Below, piece by piece: positions 27,852-37,474 of a DNA stretch of 64,000 bases. The notes below the pieces were generated by a model. It was not told where the DNA came from, ran no database searches, and worked only from the letters and a program-made list of their open reading frames with translations. Source of the DNA: Cobetia crustatorum (GTDB lineage Bacteria; Pseudomonadota; Gammaproteobacteria; Pseudomonadales; Halomonadaceae); contig NZ_JEMF01000039.1 of assembly GCF_000591415.1 (NCBI RefSeq), positions 62,001 to 126,000 of the forward strand. The letters run 5' to 3'. Each line of letters starts with the position of its first letter. The first letter of the stretch is position 1. The position numbers and the translations under genes were made by a program.

Positions 27852-30800
27852 TTATTTGTAGTCCTCTTTAAGCACATCATTTTTACTTAAAAGCTCCTCC
27901 ACCTGATCCAGATAAGCAACGAGTTCGTCCTGCTTGCCTACGCGATCTGATTTCCATTCCTCTATCGGCCTAAGCATTGCAAGCCCTGATGCATCATAGA
28001 CTAGCTGCTCCAACTTTTGATCTGTTTCATCGTATTCACGCAAGTAAAATTCACTCCATCGACCGAAGGCCAATATCCATAGCGACACTCTGAGTGCAGA
28101 GTCCCACTGAGCCCAGTCTGAAGTGCTGGCAAGTGGCTGTTGCAAAATTCGACGTTGCCGGTTCAAGATTTCACTAATCACAGTCAGACTAGCTTCCCGC
28201 TGCTCAGAGCTACTGCAGGCAAAAAGATAAGAAGCAATATTAGTCGTCTGCCCTTCACGAGCTCGTTCAAACAAGCAAGACTGGTTATTCGATAGTGTTC
28301 CCAACATGCTAGTCAGCTCCTGCATCCAAATATTACAGGCATCTTCAATGACGACACGTTTATTCTTTAACAACGGTAAAACCACTTCTCGGAATAACCA
28401 GGGTTCAGCCCACGACAATTGGCCCATATGGCCTCGCATAGAGTCTACCAAGCACTGCAGTTCACCTAAGGTGATTGCCTCTGGCAACATTTCATGCAGC
28501 ACTGCTACCAAATCTTTAAAAATTCTTTCTTTATTCGGATCCATGGCCACATGCTGTATCATCCAGCCTAGTGCGCGCACACGTTCCTGGCTTGGAAAAG
28601 CTTCTAGCAACGATAGTACTGAGGTAATCCCGTCCTGTTTAACTAACTGTCGCTCGACTGCGCTAAGGCCCAACCAGCTCAGCAAGCCGTGTTTTTTTTG
28701 AACAAGATTATCAAGTTGAGTTTTGCTAATATTAAATTCTATCGACAATGAAATCTCACTAACAATCTGGCTTAACAGAGACAATCTAACGGCTTCGCTC
28801 TCAACGGGCTCAACTAATAAAATAAAAGACTGTTCTTCGACAATATCTAACAAGTAACTTGGCGCGTACCACCACATGAACCTGATGGCAAAGTATTCAG
28901 ACCAAGTTAGGGCCGTGTATTTCGTAGGGTGAATCAGGTGGCTTGTGCGATAAGAGCTGCGCAGTAACATTTCAACTGACTGGTGAAACAATTTAACATC
29001 TAACGTTGCTAACTCCCTATTTATATCATCATGCACGCGCTCAAACGAATTTTTAATAAATTCATTTAAAAATTCTAGAAAATCGAGTTCGTATTCGAGA
29101 TAGCTTAATCTAATATCATCTATAGAGGAGTGTGCGAGTATTTCGCCTAGCACTTCCCATGTTGGAGTAAAGTCATTATGTCTGACTTCTTGCTTGGGAA
29201 TACAGTTTTTTAATCCATCTGTCAGCGAGAGGGCATTATCTTTAAGCAAGCCTAATGCTGTCATCTGCAACCGTAGCTGATCACCACTCAAATCCTTCAG
29301 GGTAGTTTCACCGAACCAAACGCTGAGCACGCTGCCTGCTTCAGGCTTTTCGATAAAGCTTAGAGGCTCGTAGCGCCGAGACTTTGAAGGTAATGCCGTA
29401 GAATCGAAGAGAAGCCGCATAGCGGGGTTCTCAGTCTTACTGGCAAGCTGGCTATCGCTATCCTTTGCTTCTTTCACCAGTGCAGATTTATATTGTTCTA
29501 CTTGAAGCAGAACATCTGCTGGGATCGGTGTGATCAGTAAGGGAAAGTTTTCCGCCGCTTTTTGAAAGGAGTTAGACAAATGATACCCAGCGACGGGAAG
29601 CCCGTTTTCCCCCATGACCATAATGTAACGATCGTGTAGCCGCCCTTCTTTCAGACCATATATACGGAGTTTAAATCTACTTAGCAAATGACTATTATGC
29701 TCACAGCTCGCTATTAGATTATCGACTCGTCCTGAGGTAGAATTTTTACATTTATCCTGAGCCTCCCCTTCCCCCTTGGTCGGCTTTGGTAGTGACGTAA
29801 AGACAATATAATCTGAATTCATTGCCGCGTAAATAATCACAAGTCCCAATCCTGCGGTCTCGAAATAGGGATCGAATATTACAATTTGATTTTTCTGATA
29901 CTTAGCCAATAGTGACTTAAACCACTCTACAAATTGTAACCTTCCTTCTCCATTACCCATACTCCATTTCTGGAAAAAATTTCCTTCTGACTTAGGTGCA
30001 TAAATCTGCGCAAATAAAGAAACAAGCTCGCGGTTCACTGGAACCCAAGGGTCCGCAATTCTACCACCAATTTTACTATCAAAACTCGAGGCTCCATGGT
30101 TGATCTTAAGTGCATTTTTCACGCGATCTGACATAGCCGGCCTTGTGGATTTTTCAAGCCAGTCGAATTTAACTGGACTAGAGCCTTTATTCATTAATTG
30201 ACCATGAATATTTACTTCCCGCACGTACATCACTTTCCATCTACAACAGAGAACCCCCTCATTCGGGTGCTCATTTTTATATCCAAAAACTTCCAAAATT
30301 ATACTATCGGCCTGCTCTTTCAAGCTCTCATCCACTTGAAACTGATGTTCAAACACACCTTCATTATCACATGTAGCAGAAGCAATAAGCGATGAAAAAA
30401 CCTGTCCATCGTTTTCAATACTCAAGTGAAAATTAATTTTACTAAAGGAAGGCACCTGCAACGGATCAAATCGAACAGAGATAGCAGGTGGTGAGTCGAT
30501 CCATTCTACATTTAATAAACTCTGCTCAAATTCATTTAGTGTAGGAAAAACTAATAACTCAATATCTCCAAAGCGTGTAGTATCTGTTTTTCTAAAGTCC
30601 AAACCGGTATCTTCATCTAACTTTCTAACTACGAAGTCTGTTAAGTCTGCACTATACTCATCATTTAAGCAAAATAAGGATTTTTTATTTCCTTGGACAA
30701 TTGAGGCACTGAATGCACTAGCTCCACCATGAGGACTAGAAAGCCCCCACTTCTCGCATGCATCTCGGTTCATCAAATAAGCGACAGGACGATAAACAAT

Positions 30801-31190
30801 ATTATTATAATCAAGGCAAGTAGGGCCGAATCTTCTATTTATTTTATTTTGGCATTCAAAAGCCATGCTTTTATTTATAGATGAAATAGAACACCCCTCA
30901 GTCATTTTTCTTAAAATATTTTCACATTGGATACTACTCATATAGAGATTAAGACGGGTTAGCTTCACATTATATATTCCGAAAGTGAATTTCTTATCAT
31001 TATCACTACAAGACCAACTGTTATTAACATGACAATATGGGAGCATTCGGCCGTATACTATGCGCGTTTCGGAAGACTGGCTGGATTCAACTTCCAATAC
31101 CCAGAGCTGCAATGCACAAGGCTTATTCTGTGCAGTAAATAAACGTGAAAGGCGACTATCCTTAACAATACTGTCTAATTCTGCAGTCAT
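27852..31190 (-). CDS. Large unknown protein with phospholipase-D-like motif, probable defence gene
   Basis: An 1112-residue protein, the only gene in the guaA island. Residues 438-443 (IFDPYF) and 518-541 (LHDRYIMVMGENG...GYHLSNS) form a pattern seen in PLD-like nuclease/phosphodiesterase folds: a His-Asp-Arg-Tyr strand followed by Gly and a Ser/Asn turn. The N-terminal ~400 residues are mixed alpha/beta and the C-terminal ~500 mostly helical with many Leu/Glu. It has no signal peptide or membrane helices. It reminds me of the uncharacterised VPA1262-like family of large proteins, but I could not verify that. GGAG lies 11 bp before the ATG. The gene is AT-richer than the flanking DNA. A single large PLD-containing gene at an integration hot spot suggests a one-gene anti-phage system; this is inference. 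Confidence 0.75.
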   Translation of the reverse strand: MTAELDSIVKDSRLSRLFTAQNKPCALQLWVLEVESSQSSETRIVYGRMLPYCHVNNSWSCSDNDKKFTFGIYNVKLTRLNLYMSSIQCENILRKMTEGCSISSINKSMAFECQNKINRRFGPTCLDYNNIVYRPVAYLMNRDACEKWGLSSPHGGASAFSASIVQGNKKSLFCLNDEYSADLTDFVVRKLDEDTGLDFRKTDTTRFGDIELLVFPTLNEFEQSLLNVEWIDSPPAISVRFDPLQVPSFSKINFHLSIENDGQVFSSLIASATCDNEGVFEHQFQVDESLKEQADSIILEVFGYKNEHPNEGVLCCRWKVMYVREVNIHGQLMNKGSSPVKFDWLEKSTRPAMSDRVKNALKINHGASSFDSKIGGRIADPWVPVNRELVSLFAQIYAPKSEGNFFQKWSMGNGEGRLQFVEWFKSLLAKYQKNQIVIFDPYFETAGLGLVIIYAAMNSDYIVFTSLPKPTKGEGEAQDKCKNSTSGRVDNLIASCEHNSHLLSRFKLRIYGLKEGRLHDRYIMVMGENGLPVAGYHLSNSFQKAAENFPLLITPIPADVLLQVEQYKSALVKEAKDSDSQLASKTENPAMRLLFDSTALPSKSRRYEPLSFIEKPEAGSVLSVWFGETTLKDLSGDQLRLQMTALGLLKDNALSLTDGLKNCIPKQEVRHNDFTPTWEVLGEILAHSSIDDIRLSYLEYELDFLEFLNEFIKNSFERVHDDINRELATLDVKLFHQSVEMLLRSSYRTSHLIHPTKYTALTWSEYFAIRFMWWYAPSYLLDIVEEQSFILLVEPVESEAVRLSLLSQIVSEISLSIEFNISKTQLDNLVQKKHGLLSWLGLSAVERQLVKQDGITSVLSLLEAFPSQERVRALGWMIQHVAMDPNKERIFKDLVAVLHEMLPEAITLGELQCLVDSMRGHMGQLSWAEPWLFREVVLPLLKNKRVVIEDACNIWMQELTSMLGTLSNNQSCLFERAREGQTTNIASYLFACSSSEQREASLTVISEILNRQRRILQQPLASTSDWAQWDSALRVSLWILAFGRWSEFYLREYDETDQKLEQLVYDASGLAMLRPIEEWKSDRVGKQDELVAYLDQVEELLSKNDVLKEDYK

Positions 31191-31307
31191 TTGCTTACAA
31201 TCTCCAAACTATAATAGAATATAAAATAATCTTAGATTAAGTTATCATCAAATATACTCATTTAATAAAACTTTATCTAGTACCAATAGAGCTTTTTCAA
31301 AAGGCAC

Positions 31308-31442
31308 AAAAAAGCCCTTCCGGCCAATGGCCAGAAGGGCTTTTTGCTTGCTGCGTTCTCGTCTCGATCAGTTCAAGAGACTGTCTAGACAGAACGCTGC
31401 GTCAGCTCAGCGAGGGGTGATCGTCAGGCGATCATTCCCACT
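31308..31442. repeat. Direct repeat, guaA-proximal copy (att-like)
   Basis: Matches 27616-27750 with seven differences. It runs from the guaA terminator (stem at 31309-31345) to the last 11 bp of the guaA coding sequence, so it is both the guaA 3' end and one boundary of the island. Confidence 0.93.
31309..31345. terminator. guaA terminator
   Basis: A 12-bp stem AAAAAGCCCTTC / GAAGGGCTTTTT around a small GGCC-AAT-GGCC helix. On the minus strand it is followed by TTTTTT, 87 bp past the guaA stop. Confidence 0.88.
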
Positions 31443-33006
31443 CAATGGTGGCCGGCGGCTTGCTGCTGACGTCATAGGTGACGCGCGAGACGTGCTCCAG
31501 CTCGTTGATGATGCGGTTGGAGACCTTCTCCAGCAGCTCATACGGCAGGTGCGCCCAGCGGGCAGTCATGAAGTCGACAGTCTCGACGGCACGAATGGCG
31601 ATGACCCACTCGTAACGACGGCCATCGCCGACGACGCCGACGGACTTGACCGGCAGGAAGACGGCGAACGCCTGGCTGGTCTTGTGGTACCAGTCGAAGT
31701 TGTGCAGTTCTTCGATGAAGATGGCGTCGGCTTCACGCAGGATATCTGCGTATTCCTTCTTCACTTCACCGAGGATACGCACGCCCAGACCCGGCCCCGG
31801 GAAGGGGTGACGGTAGACCATGTCGTACGGCAGGCCGAGTTCCAGGCCAATCTTGCGCACTTCGTCCTTGAACAGTTCACGCAGCGGCTCGACCAGTTCC
31901 ATCTTCATGTCGTCCGGCAGGCCGCCGACATTGTGGTGGGACTTGATGACGTGTGACTTGCCGGTCTTGCTGGCGGCGGACTCGATCACGTCAGGGTAGA
32001 TGGTGCCCTGGGCGAGGAAGTCGACATCCTTGAGCTTGGTGGCTTCGGCATCGAACACTTCGATGAAGGTGTTGCCGATGGCCTTGCGCTTGGCTTCCGG
32101 GTCACTGACGCCCTTGAGCTTGCCGAGGAAGAGGTCTTCAGCGTCAACACGGATGACCTTGACGCCCATGTGGCGTGCGAAGGTTTCCATGACCTGATCG
32201 CCTTCCTTCTTGCGCAGCAGGCCATTGTCGACGAAGACGCAGGTCAGCTGAGCACCGATGGCCTTGTGCAGCAGCGCCGCGACCACGGAGGAATCGACAC
32301 CACCGGACAGGCCGAGCAGCACCTTGCGATCACCCACCTGAGCGCGAACGCGATCGGTGAGGTCTTCGATGATCTTGGCCGGTGTCCACAGACGCTCTGC
32401 CTGGCAGATCTCGATCACGAAGTGCTCGAGAATACGCTGGCCCTGCAGGGTGTGAGTGACTTCCGGGTGGAACTGCACGCCGTAGAGCTGCTTCTCTTCC
32501 CACGCCATGGCGGCAATCGGGCAGCTCGGGGTGGAGGCGGTGACCGTGAAGGTTTCCGGCACCTGGGCGACCTTGTCGCCGTGGCTCATCCAGACGTCAA
32601 GCAGCGGACGGCCTTCGTCATCCAGGTGGTCCTTGATGCCGCTGAACAGCGCGGAGTCACCATCGACACGAATCTGGGCATAGCCGAATTCACGCACGTT
32701 GGAGCCTTCGACCTTGCCGCCGAGCTGCTCGGCCATGGTCTGCATGCCGTAGCAGATACCGAATACCGGCAGACCCATCTCGAACACGCACTGCGGGGCA
32801 CGCGGCGAATCAAGTTCGGTCACGGATTCCGGACCACCGGCAAGGATGATGCCGTTGGGGTTGTACTCGCGAATCTCTTCTTCAGTGATGTCGAAGGCAC
32901 GCACTTCGGAGAACACGCCCAGCTCACGCACGCGACGTGCGATCAGCTGAGTGTACTGAGAACCGAAATCGAGGATCAGGATCTTGTGGGAATGGATGTC
33001 TTGCAT
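31432..33006 (-). CDS. guaA: GMP synthase (glutamine-hydrolysing)
   Basis: This 524-residue enzyme converts XMP to GMP with ATP and glutamine. The N-terminal class-I glutamine amidotransferase has the nucleophile Cys in GICYGMQ and the HPE motif FHPEVTH. The ATP pyrophosphatase domain has the P-loop GLSGGVDSS. The C-terminal dimerisation domain ends in the conserved TIEWE. The last 11 bases of the gene form part of the direct repeat bounding the island, and the reading frame is intact despite the insertion. It lies 137 bp downstream of guaB, forming the classical guaBA operon. Confidence 0.98.
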   Translation of the reverse strand: MQDIHSHKILILDFGSQYTQLIARRVRELGVFSEVRAFDITEEEIREYNPNGIILAGGPESVTELDSPRAPQCVFEMGLPVFGICYGMQTMAEQLGGKVEGSNVREFGYAQIRVDGDSALFSGIKDHLDDEGRPLLDVWMSHGDKVAQVPETFTVTASTPSCPIAAMAWEEKQLYGVQFHPEVTHTLQGQRILEHFVIEICQAERLWTPAKIIEDLTDRVRAQVGDRKVLLGLSGGVDSSVVAALLHKAIGAQLTCVFVDNGLLRKKEGDQVMETFARHMGVKVIRVDAEDLFLGKLKGVSDPEAKRKAIGNTFIEVFDAEATKLKDVDFLAQGTIYPDVIESAASKTGKSHVIKSHHNVGGLPDDMKMELVEPLRELFKDEVRKIGLELGLPYDMVYRHPFPGPGLGVRILGEVKKEYADILREADAIFIEELHNFDWYHKTSQAFAVFLPVKSVGVVGDGRRYEWVIAIRAVETVDFMTARWAHLPYELLEKVSNRIINELEHVSRVTYDVSSKPPATIEWE

Positions 33007-33093
33007 CTTCAGTCTCTCATTGGGGAGTCGTGAGACCCGCTTCGGAGCTGCGAGGGAGCACGAGAGGGGCCGAGACTTCCGGAACCCTAAGCA

Positions 33094-33122
33094 AAGCGGG
33101 AACCCGTCTAGGGCTCCCGCTT
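33094..33122. other. Strong hairpin between guaB and guaA
   Basis: AAGCGGGA / TCCCGCTT (33094-33101, 33115-33122) with an inner CCC/GGG pairing. It has no T-tract, so it is more likely a processing or attenuation structure within the guaBA transcript than a terminator. Confidence 0.4.
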
Positions 33123-33143
33123 CACGTCGCGCTTCGCTGTGCT

Positions 33144-34613
33144 TCAGTCGCGCCGGTAGTTGGGCGCTTCTTTGGTGATCTGCACGTCATGGACGTGGGA
33201 TTCGGCGAAGCCGGCACCGGTGATCTGCACGAATTCAGGCTTGGTGCGCATCTCTTCGATGGTCTGGCTACCGGTGTAGCCCATGGAGGCACGCAGGCCA
33301 CCCATCAGCTGGTGCACGATGGCGCTCATCATGCCCTTGTAGGGCACGCGGCCTTCGATGCCTTCCGGGACCAGCTTCTCGACGCCGGCATTCTTGTCCT
33401 GGAAGTAACGATCGCTGGAGCCCTGGGTCTGGGACATGGCGCCCATGGAACCCATGCCACGGTAGGCCTTGTAGGTCCGACCCTGGAACAGCTCGACTTC
33501 GCCCGGCGCTTCTTCAGTACCGGCGAGCAGGCCACCGATCATGACGATGCTAGCGCCTGCGGCGATGGCCTTGGCGATGTCACCGGAGAAACGGATACCG
33601 CCATCGGCGATGACCGGCACGTCGTACTTGGCCATGGCAGCCACAACATTGGCGACAGCGCTCATCTGCGGCACACCAACACCCGCGACGATGCGCGTGG
33701 TGCAGATGGAACCCGGGCCGATGCCGACCTTGACGCCATCAGCGCCAGCTTCGGCCAGCGCGATGGCGGCTTCAGCGGTCGCGATGTTGCCACCGATGAC
33801 CTGAATCTTCGGATGGTTCTGCTTCACCCAGGCGACGCGCTCGATCACGCCCTTGGAATGGCCGTGTGCGGTATCGACGACGATGACATCAACGCCGGCT
33901 TCGGCCAGTGCGGCAACGCGATCCGGCGTTTCCGGGCCGGTGCCGACAGCGGCGCCAACCAACAGGCTGCCGTTGCTGTCTTTTGCGGCGTTCGGGTAGG
34001 CCTTGACCTTCTCGATGTCGCGCACGGTGACCAGACCACGCAGGCGGAATTCGTCATCGACGACCGGCATCTTCTCGATGCGGCTTTCCTGCAGCTTGGC
34101 CTTGATTTCGTCCAGTGACGTACCTTCAAGCACGGTCACCAGCTTGTCGCGGCCGGTCATGATACCGGCGACGGTATCGCTGTGATCCGGTTGAAAGCGC
34201 ATGTCACGGCCAGTGACGATGCCGACCAGATATTCACCCTCAACGACCGGGAAGCCGGAGTAGCCGTGTTCCGCGGACATTGACAGCAGGTCCTGGATCT
34301 TGGCTTTCGGGCTGACGGTGACCGGGTCACGCACGATGACGCTCTCGTGCTTCTTGACCTTGCGGACTTCCGCCGCCTGCTGGACGATGCTCATGCTCTT
34401 GTGGATGATGCCGACACCGCCTTCCTGAGCCATCGCAATGGCCAGGCGAGCTTCGGTGACAGTATCCATCGCGGAAGAGATAAGTGGGATATTGACGCTG
34501 ATGTCACGTGTGAGACGGGATCTCAGGCTGACGTCCTTGGGGAGGACCTCGGAGTAGCCGGGGACGAGAAGAACGTCATCAAACGTCAGAGCTTCTTGCG
34601 CTATACGTAGCAT
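33144..34613 (-). CDS. guaB: IMP dehydrogenase
   Basis: This 489-residue enzyme oxidises IMP to XMP with NAD+, the committed step to guanine nucleotides. The barrel starts with [12 protein letters not shown]. Two CBS domains lie between residues ~95 and 205, and the catalytic loop [17 protein letters not shown] contains the active-site Cys; GMGSMGAM follows. The ATG at 34613 is the conserved [11 protein letters not shown] start. The frame stays open upstream to 34685 but that segment is not conserved in character. The ribosome site is weak. Confidence 0.97.
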   Translation of the reverse strand: MLRIAQEALTFDDVLLVPGYSEVLPKDVSLRSRLTRDISVNIPLISSAMDTVTEARLAIAMAQEGGVGIIHKSMSIVQQAAEVRKVKKHESVIVRDPVTVSPKAKIQDLLSMSAEHGYSGFPVVEGEYLVGIVTGRDMRFQPDHSDTVAGIMTGRDKLVTVLEGTSLDEIKAKLQESRIEKMPVVDDEFRLRGLVTVRDIEKVKAYPNAAKDSNGSLLVGAAVGTGPETPDRVAALAEAGVDVIVVDTAHGHSKGVIERVAWVKQNHPKIQVIGGNIATAEAAIALAEAGADGVKVGIGPGSICTTRIVAGVGVPQMSAVANVVAAMAKYDVPVIADGGIRFSGDIAKAIAAGASIVMIGGLLAGTEEAPGEVELFQGRTYKAYRGMGSMGAMSQTQGSSDRYFQDKNAGVEKLVPEGIEGRVPYKGMMSAIVHQLMGGLRASMGYTGSQTIEEMRTKPEFVQITGAGFAESHVHDVQITKEAPNYRRD

Positions 34614-34981
34614 GTCGAACGCCCAGTAGCAGTTTGTGAGGGATGCGCGAAAGCCGCAGTGCAGGGCCTGAGTGACAGGCGCCATGACTACGGATATTGC
34701 GGTGCTGCGAGAGGTAATGACCCATTATAGCTCATATGAATCCCTGCAGACAAACGTCGCACGCTATGGAAATGAAAATCCCGAACGCCGCGACACTAAC
34801 CGATTGGTCAAGTGTGGCGGCGCCATCGGGGGTCTCAATACTCCCTCAATACGCTCTCGATTCATGCCTGGTGCAATGGCACGACAGCTTGCGAGCGGCA
34901 CCATCAGCGCCGCCAGGGGCTTGGCCTCAAGAGTCAGGTTCAAAGGCAAAGACTCGGGCTCAAGCTCGCCTCCTTCATGCG
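34614..34981 (-). promoter_or_regulatory. guaBA promoter region
   Basis: A 368-bp gap. On the minus strand there is a TATAAT box (34724-34729) 18 bp from TTGTCT (34748-34753), giving a start about 105 bp before guaB. I saw no convincing PurR box. The rest holds the end of the binding-protein gene's transcript. Overlapping plus-strand open frames here look like shadows. Confidence 0.6.
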
Positions 34982-36079
34982 TCAAGGGGTTGGCGCGCCC
35001 CCCGAGTAGGCATTGAACCAGCGGGCAAGAAAGTCCGCCCGGCGCGAGCCATCCAGCATGCTCAGCGAGGAGGCGTCCAACGGCTGCGGATAGAGGCGCT
35101 GACCGACCTGATCGCGCAGTGATTGCGCGGTGAAGGGGCCAAGAACATCGCTGCGAATGCTGAAAAGCGGTGTTTCGCCCGCCAGCACATGCTGGCCTGC
35201 GCGGCTGAGCAGGAAATTCAGAAAGGTACGTGCCGCTTGCGGATGCGGTGCATCGCGATGAATGAACGCGGTACGCATCGAAATCAGCGCGTAGTCAGAG
35301 GGCATCTGCACGATGACTTCAGGATGTGACTGCGCCCATTGCAACGCATACGACCCCAGCAGGTTATAGCCCAGCCAATAACGCCCCTCGGAGAGCCCTT
35401 CAAGAATGCGCTGCGTACTGGTCTCAAGCGTGGCATTGACGCGCCCCAGCGCCTCGACCAGCGACCAGAAGCGGCCGGAGTAGCGCGAGTCCTGCAGATA
35501 GAGCACATAGCCCAGCGCACTCCGGGAGGGCGAATAGGCGGCAACGCGCCCTGACAGGGTGTCTGCGTGTTCGGTCAACAACCGCAGCACATCAGCATGC
35601 GAAGACGGCGGCAGCATCTTGCCCGCCAGATCCAGCCGATAGGCCATCACGATGGGCTCAAAAGTGAAGGCGAAGACTTCATCGCGCCACTTGGCCCATG
35701 CCGGCCATCGCCGAGCGACGTCGCTGTCGAGTCGCTGCGCCAGCCCTTGATTCACCAGCGCCACCTGCCACGGCATGGCGGAGCTGATGATGATGTCGGC
35801 ACCGGGGGCAGTCTGCTCGGCAAGGGCATGGACGCCCATCGAGGTGCGGTCACGATAGTCGATCTCGAACTCGGGATGTTGCTGCGAGAAGGCCGTCAGC
35901 AGCGGCGTCGCGACCTGTTGATCGAGTGCTGCTTCAATCACCAGTCGCGAGGCTGCCGAGGCTGTCGATATCCCCATGCCCCCCACCAGCAGGCTTATCA
36001 ACAGGCGCATCAATAGCCTCGTCAACAGATTCATCACCAGCTGAACGGTCAGTCGCTGTCCCGGCTTGCGCTTATGCAT
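34982..36079 (-). CDS. ABC-type (iron/unknown) periplasmic binding protein in tctDE operon
   Basis: This 365-residue exported solute-binding protein of the Fe3+/2-aminoethylphosphonate type has a signal segment (LLISLLVGGMGISTASA), then LVIEAALDQQVATPLLTAF, YRDRTSMGVHALAE and SGRVAAYSPSRSALGYVLYL. It overlaps the end of the sensor-kinase gene by 8 bp, and no permease or ATPase follows. Binding proteins co-encoded with TctD/TctE may present the ligand to the sensor rather than feed a transporter. The start at 36079 is taken from the overlap; an internal ATG at residue 16 is possible. Confidence 0.82.
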   Translation of the reverse strand: MHKRKPGQRLTVQLVMNLLTRLLMRLLISLLVGGMGISTASAASRLVIEAALDQQVATPLLTAFSQQHPEFEIDYRDRTSMGVHALAEQTAPGADIIISSAMPWQVALVNQGLAQRLDSDVARRWPAWAKWRDEVFAFTFEPIVMAYRLDLAGKMLPPSSHADVLRLLTEHADTLSGRVAAYSPSRSALGYVLYLQDSRYSGRFWSLVEALGRVNATLETSTQRILEGLSEGRYWLGYNLLGSYALQWAQSHPEVIVQMPSDYALISMRTAFIHRDAPHPQAARTFLNFLLSRAGQHVLAGETPLFSIRSDVLGPFTAQSLRDQVGQRLYPQPLDASSLSMLDGSRRADFLARWFNAYSGGAPTP

Positions 36080-37474
36080 CTGCCTCTCCTGTCGGCAATT
36101 GCCGCAGCGTCAGGCTGATGTGCAAGCCGCCCTCAAGACGATTGCTCACCTGTAGCGTGCCTTGATGACGCTGCGCAATGGTCTCGACGATGGCAAGCCC
36201 AAGCCCTGAGCCTTCGGTGTCCTGACGCCCGCCGCGCTCGAAGGGCTGACACAGCCGTTCCAGCATTTCGGGGGCAACACCCGGCCCATTGTCTTCGCTA
36301 TACAGCACAACCTTGTCAGTCTCCAGCGTCAGTCCCAGCGTGATTTCACTGCCGGCGGGCGTATAGCGCAGCGCGTTCTCGATCAGGTTGCCGATCAATT
36401 CCCGCAGCGCCCATTCCTCGCCCAGCACGCTGATCGGGCTATCGGGGAGCGACGCCAGCCCCAGGTCATGCTGAAGCGCCATGTCGCGTTCTGCCCACTC
36501 CAGCACGACGTCTCGCAGCAGCGCGCTCAGCTCCACCACCTCGTGTTCGGCGGGCAATGCCAGATGGCGAAGACGGGTGAGATTCAAGAGCTGGCCCGCC
36601 AGACGACTGGTACGTGCGGCACTGGCATGGATGTCACTCAAGCTTGATGCCACTCATCAGGAGAGCGGCTCTGCAGGGCAAACTCCGCCACGTTCTGCAC
36701 CCCCGCCAAGGGCGTGCGCAGCTGATGGCTGGCATCCGCCGTGAAGCGCAGCAAGGCATCACGCGACGCCCCCTGACGATGGAAGAGTTGCTCAAGCGTA
36801 TCGACGAGTTCGCGCATCTCCTCAGGCATGCTACCGGAGAGCGGACTGGCATCCTGCGACTGTCGGCGACGCAGCTGATCCCGCAGCCGCTTGAGTGGCG
36901 TGAGCGCCAGTCGCAGCGTGATGAAGATCATCACGACCGCCAACAGCCCCATCACCAGTATTCGCCCTACCGCACGGATCAAGAGATCGCGCGCCAGCAA
37001 CTCGCGCCCCTCCGTGGTGTGGCCGACCCAGATCTGCACGCGAAACTGACGCTCCCAACCGGCAGAGCGCACGCTGCGCGCATGCAGTCGCCACTTCACG
37101 CCCTGGTAGTCGGTATCCAGCCAGACATCCCCCTCTCTGGCTTCGCGCTTGAGCTTGCTCGCCAGGGGGATGTCGAGATTGTTGGCCAGCACCCGCCCTT
37201 GGTCATCAATCAAGCGATAGAAGACGCGCTCCTGATGGCGGGTCGACAGAATGCTGAGCGCGGCGGGCGGCATCATGATGCGCGGCATGTCGTCCTGCCA
37301 CTGGATGGCCTCTGACATCGCCAGCAAGGCATCTTCCAGTTGGCTGTCAAAGGCGCGCTGCGCCGAGCGCTGACTGGTCACCCAGGCGTCGATCAACAGC
37401 AGGCCGCCGACGATGAGCATCATGCTCATCAGCCAGCCCAGCAGACGATTGCGCAGCTTGCCCTGGATGATCAT
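36072..37474 (-). pseudogene. tctE: TctE-type sensor histidine kinase, single-base frameshift
   Basis: Two pieces in different frames together make a ~467-aa TctE kinase. The N-terminal piece (36638-37474) has two membrane helices (WLMSMMLIVGGLLLIDAWV; VMGLLAVVMIFITLRL) around a periplasmic sensor, and ends after the phosphoacceptor HQLRTPLAGVQ. The second (36072-~36653) has NLIENALRYT (N box), EDNGPGV and GSGLGLAIVE. The break is at about 36641-36644, where CAAGCTTGAG needs one more base (for example GCTTTGAG) to join DEWHQA to LSDIHAS. Either a real knockout or a homopolymer error. It overlaps tctD (ATGA) and the binding-protein gene, so the operon layout is otherwise intact. Confidence 0.85.

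Larger units (their letters stand above)
27616..31442. mobile_element. Integrase-less island at the 3' end of guaA
   Basis: The DNA between two 135-bp direct repeats (27616-27750 and 31308-31442) is AT-richer than the backbone and contains one gene of 3.3 kb. The right repeat starts in guaA's last codons, and the left one reproduces the final 11 bp of guaA and the whole terminator. Removing one repeat plus the interior would restore a simple DUF3500-operon / guaA convergent pair sharing one terminator. The 3' end of guaA is a known integration site for genomic islands. No integrase or transposase is present, so the element is a remnant, is mobilised in trans, or arrived by homologous recombination. 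Confidence 0.8.

Noticed and set aside
34740-34770. PurR-like box near the guaB promoter
   Set aside because: Only the central CGTTTG matches; the flanking positions do not fit the palindrome.
34672-35122. Plus-strand open frames (114 and 128 codons) upstream of guaB
   Set aside because: They overlap the guaB promoter and the end of the binding-protein gene, have low-complexity Arg/Ser/Pro content and no ribosome site.
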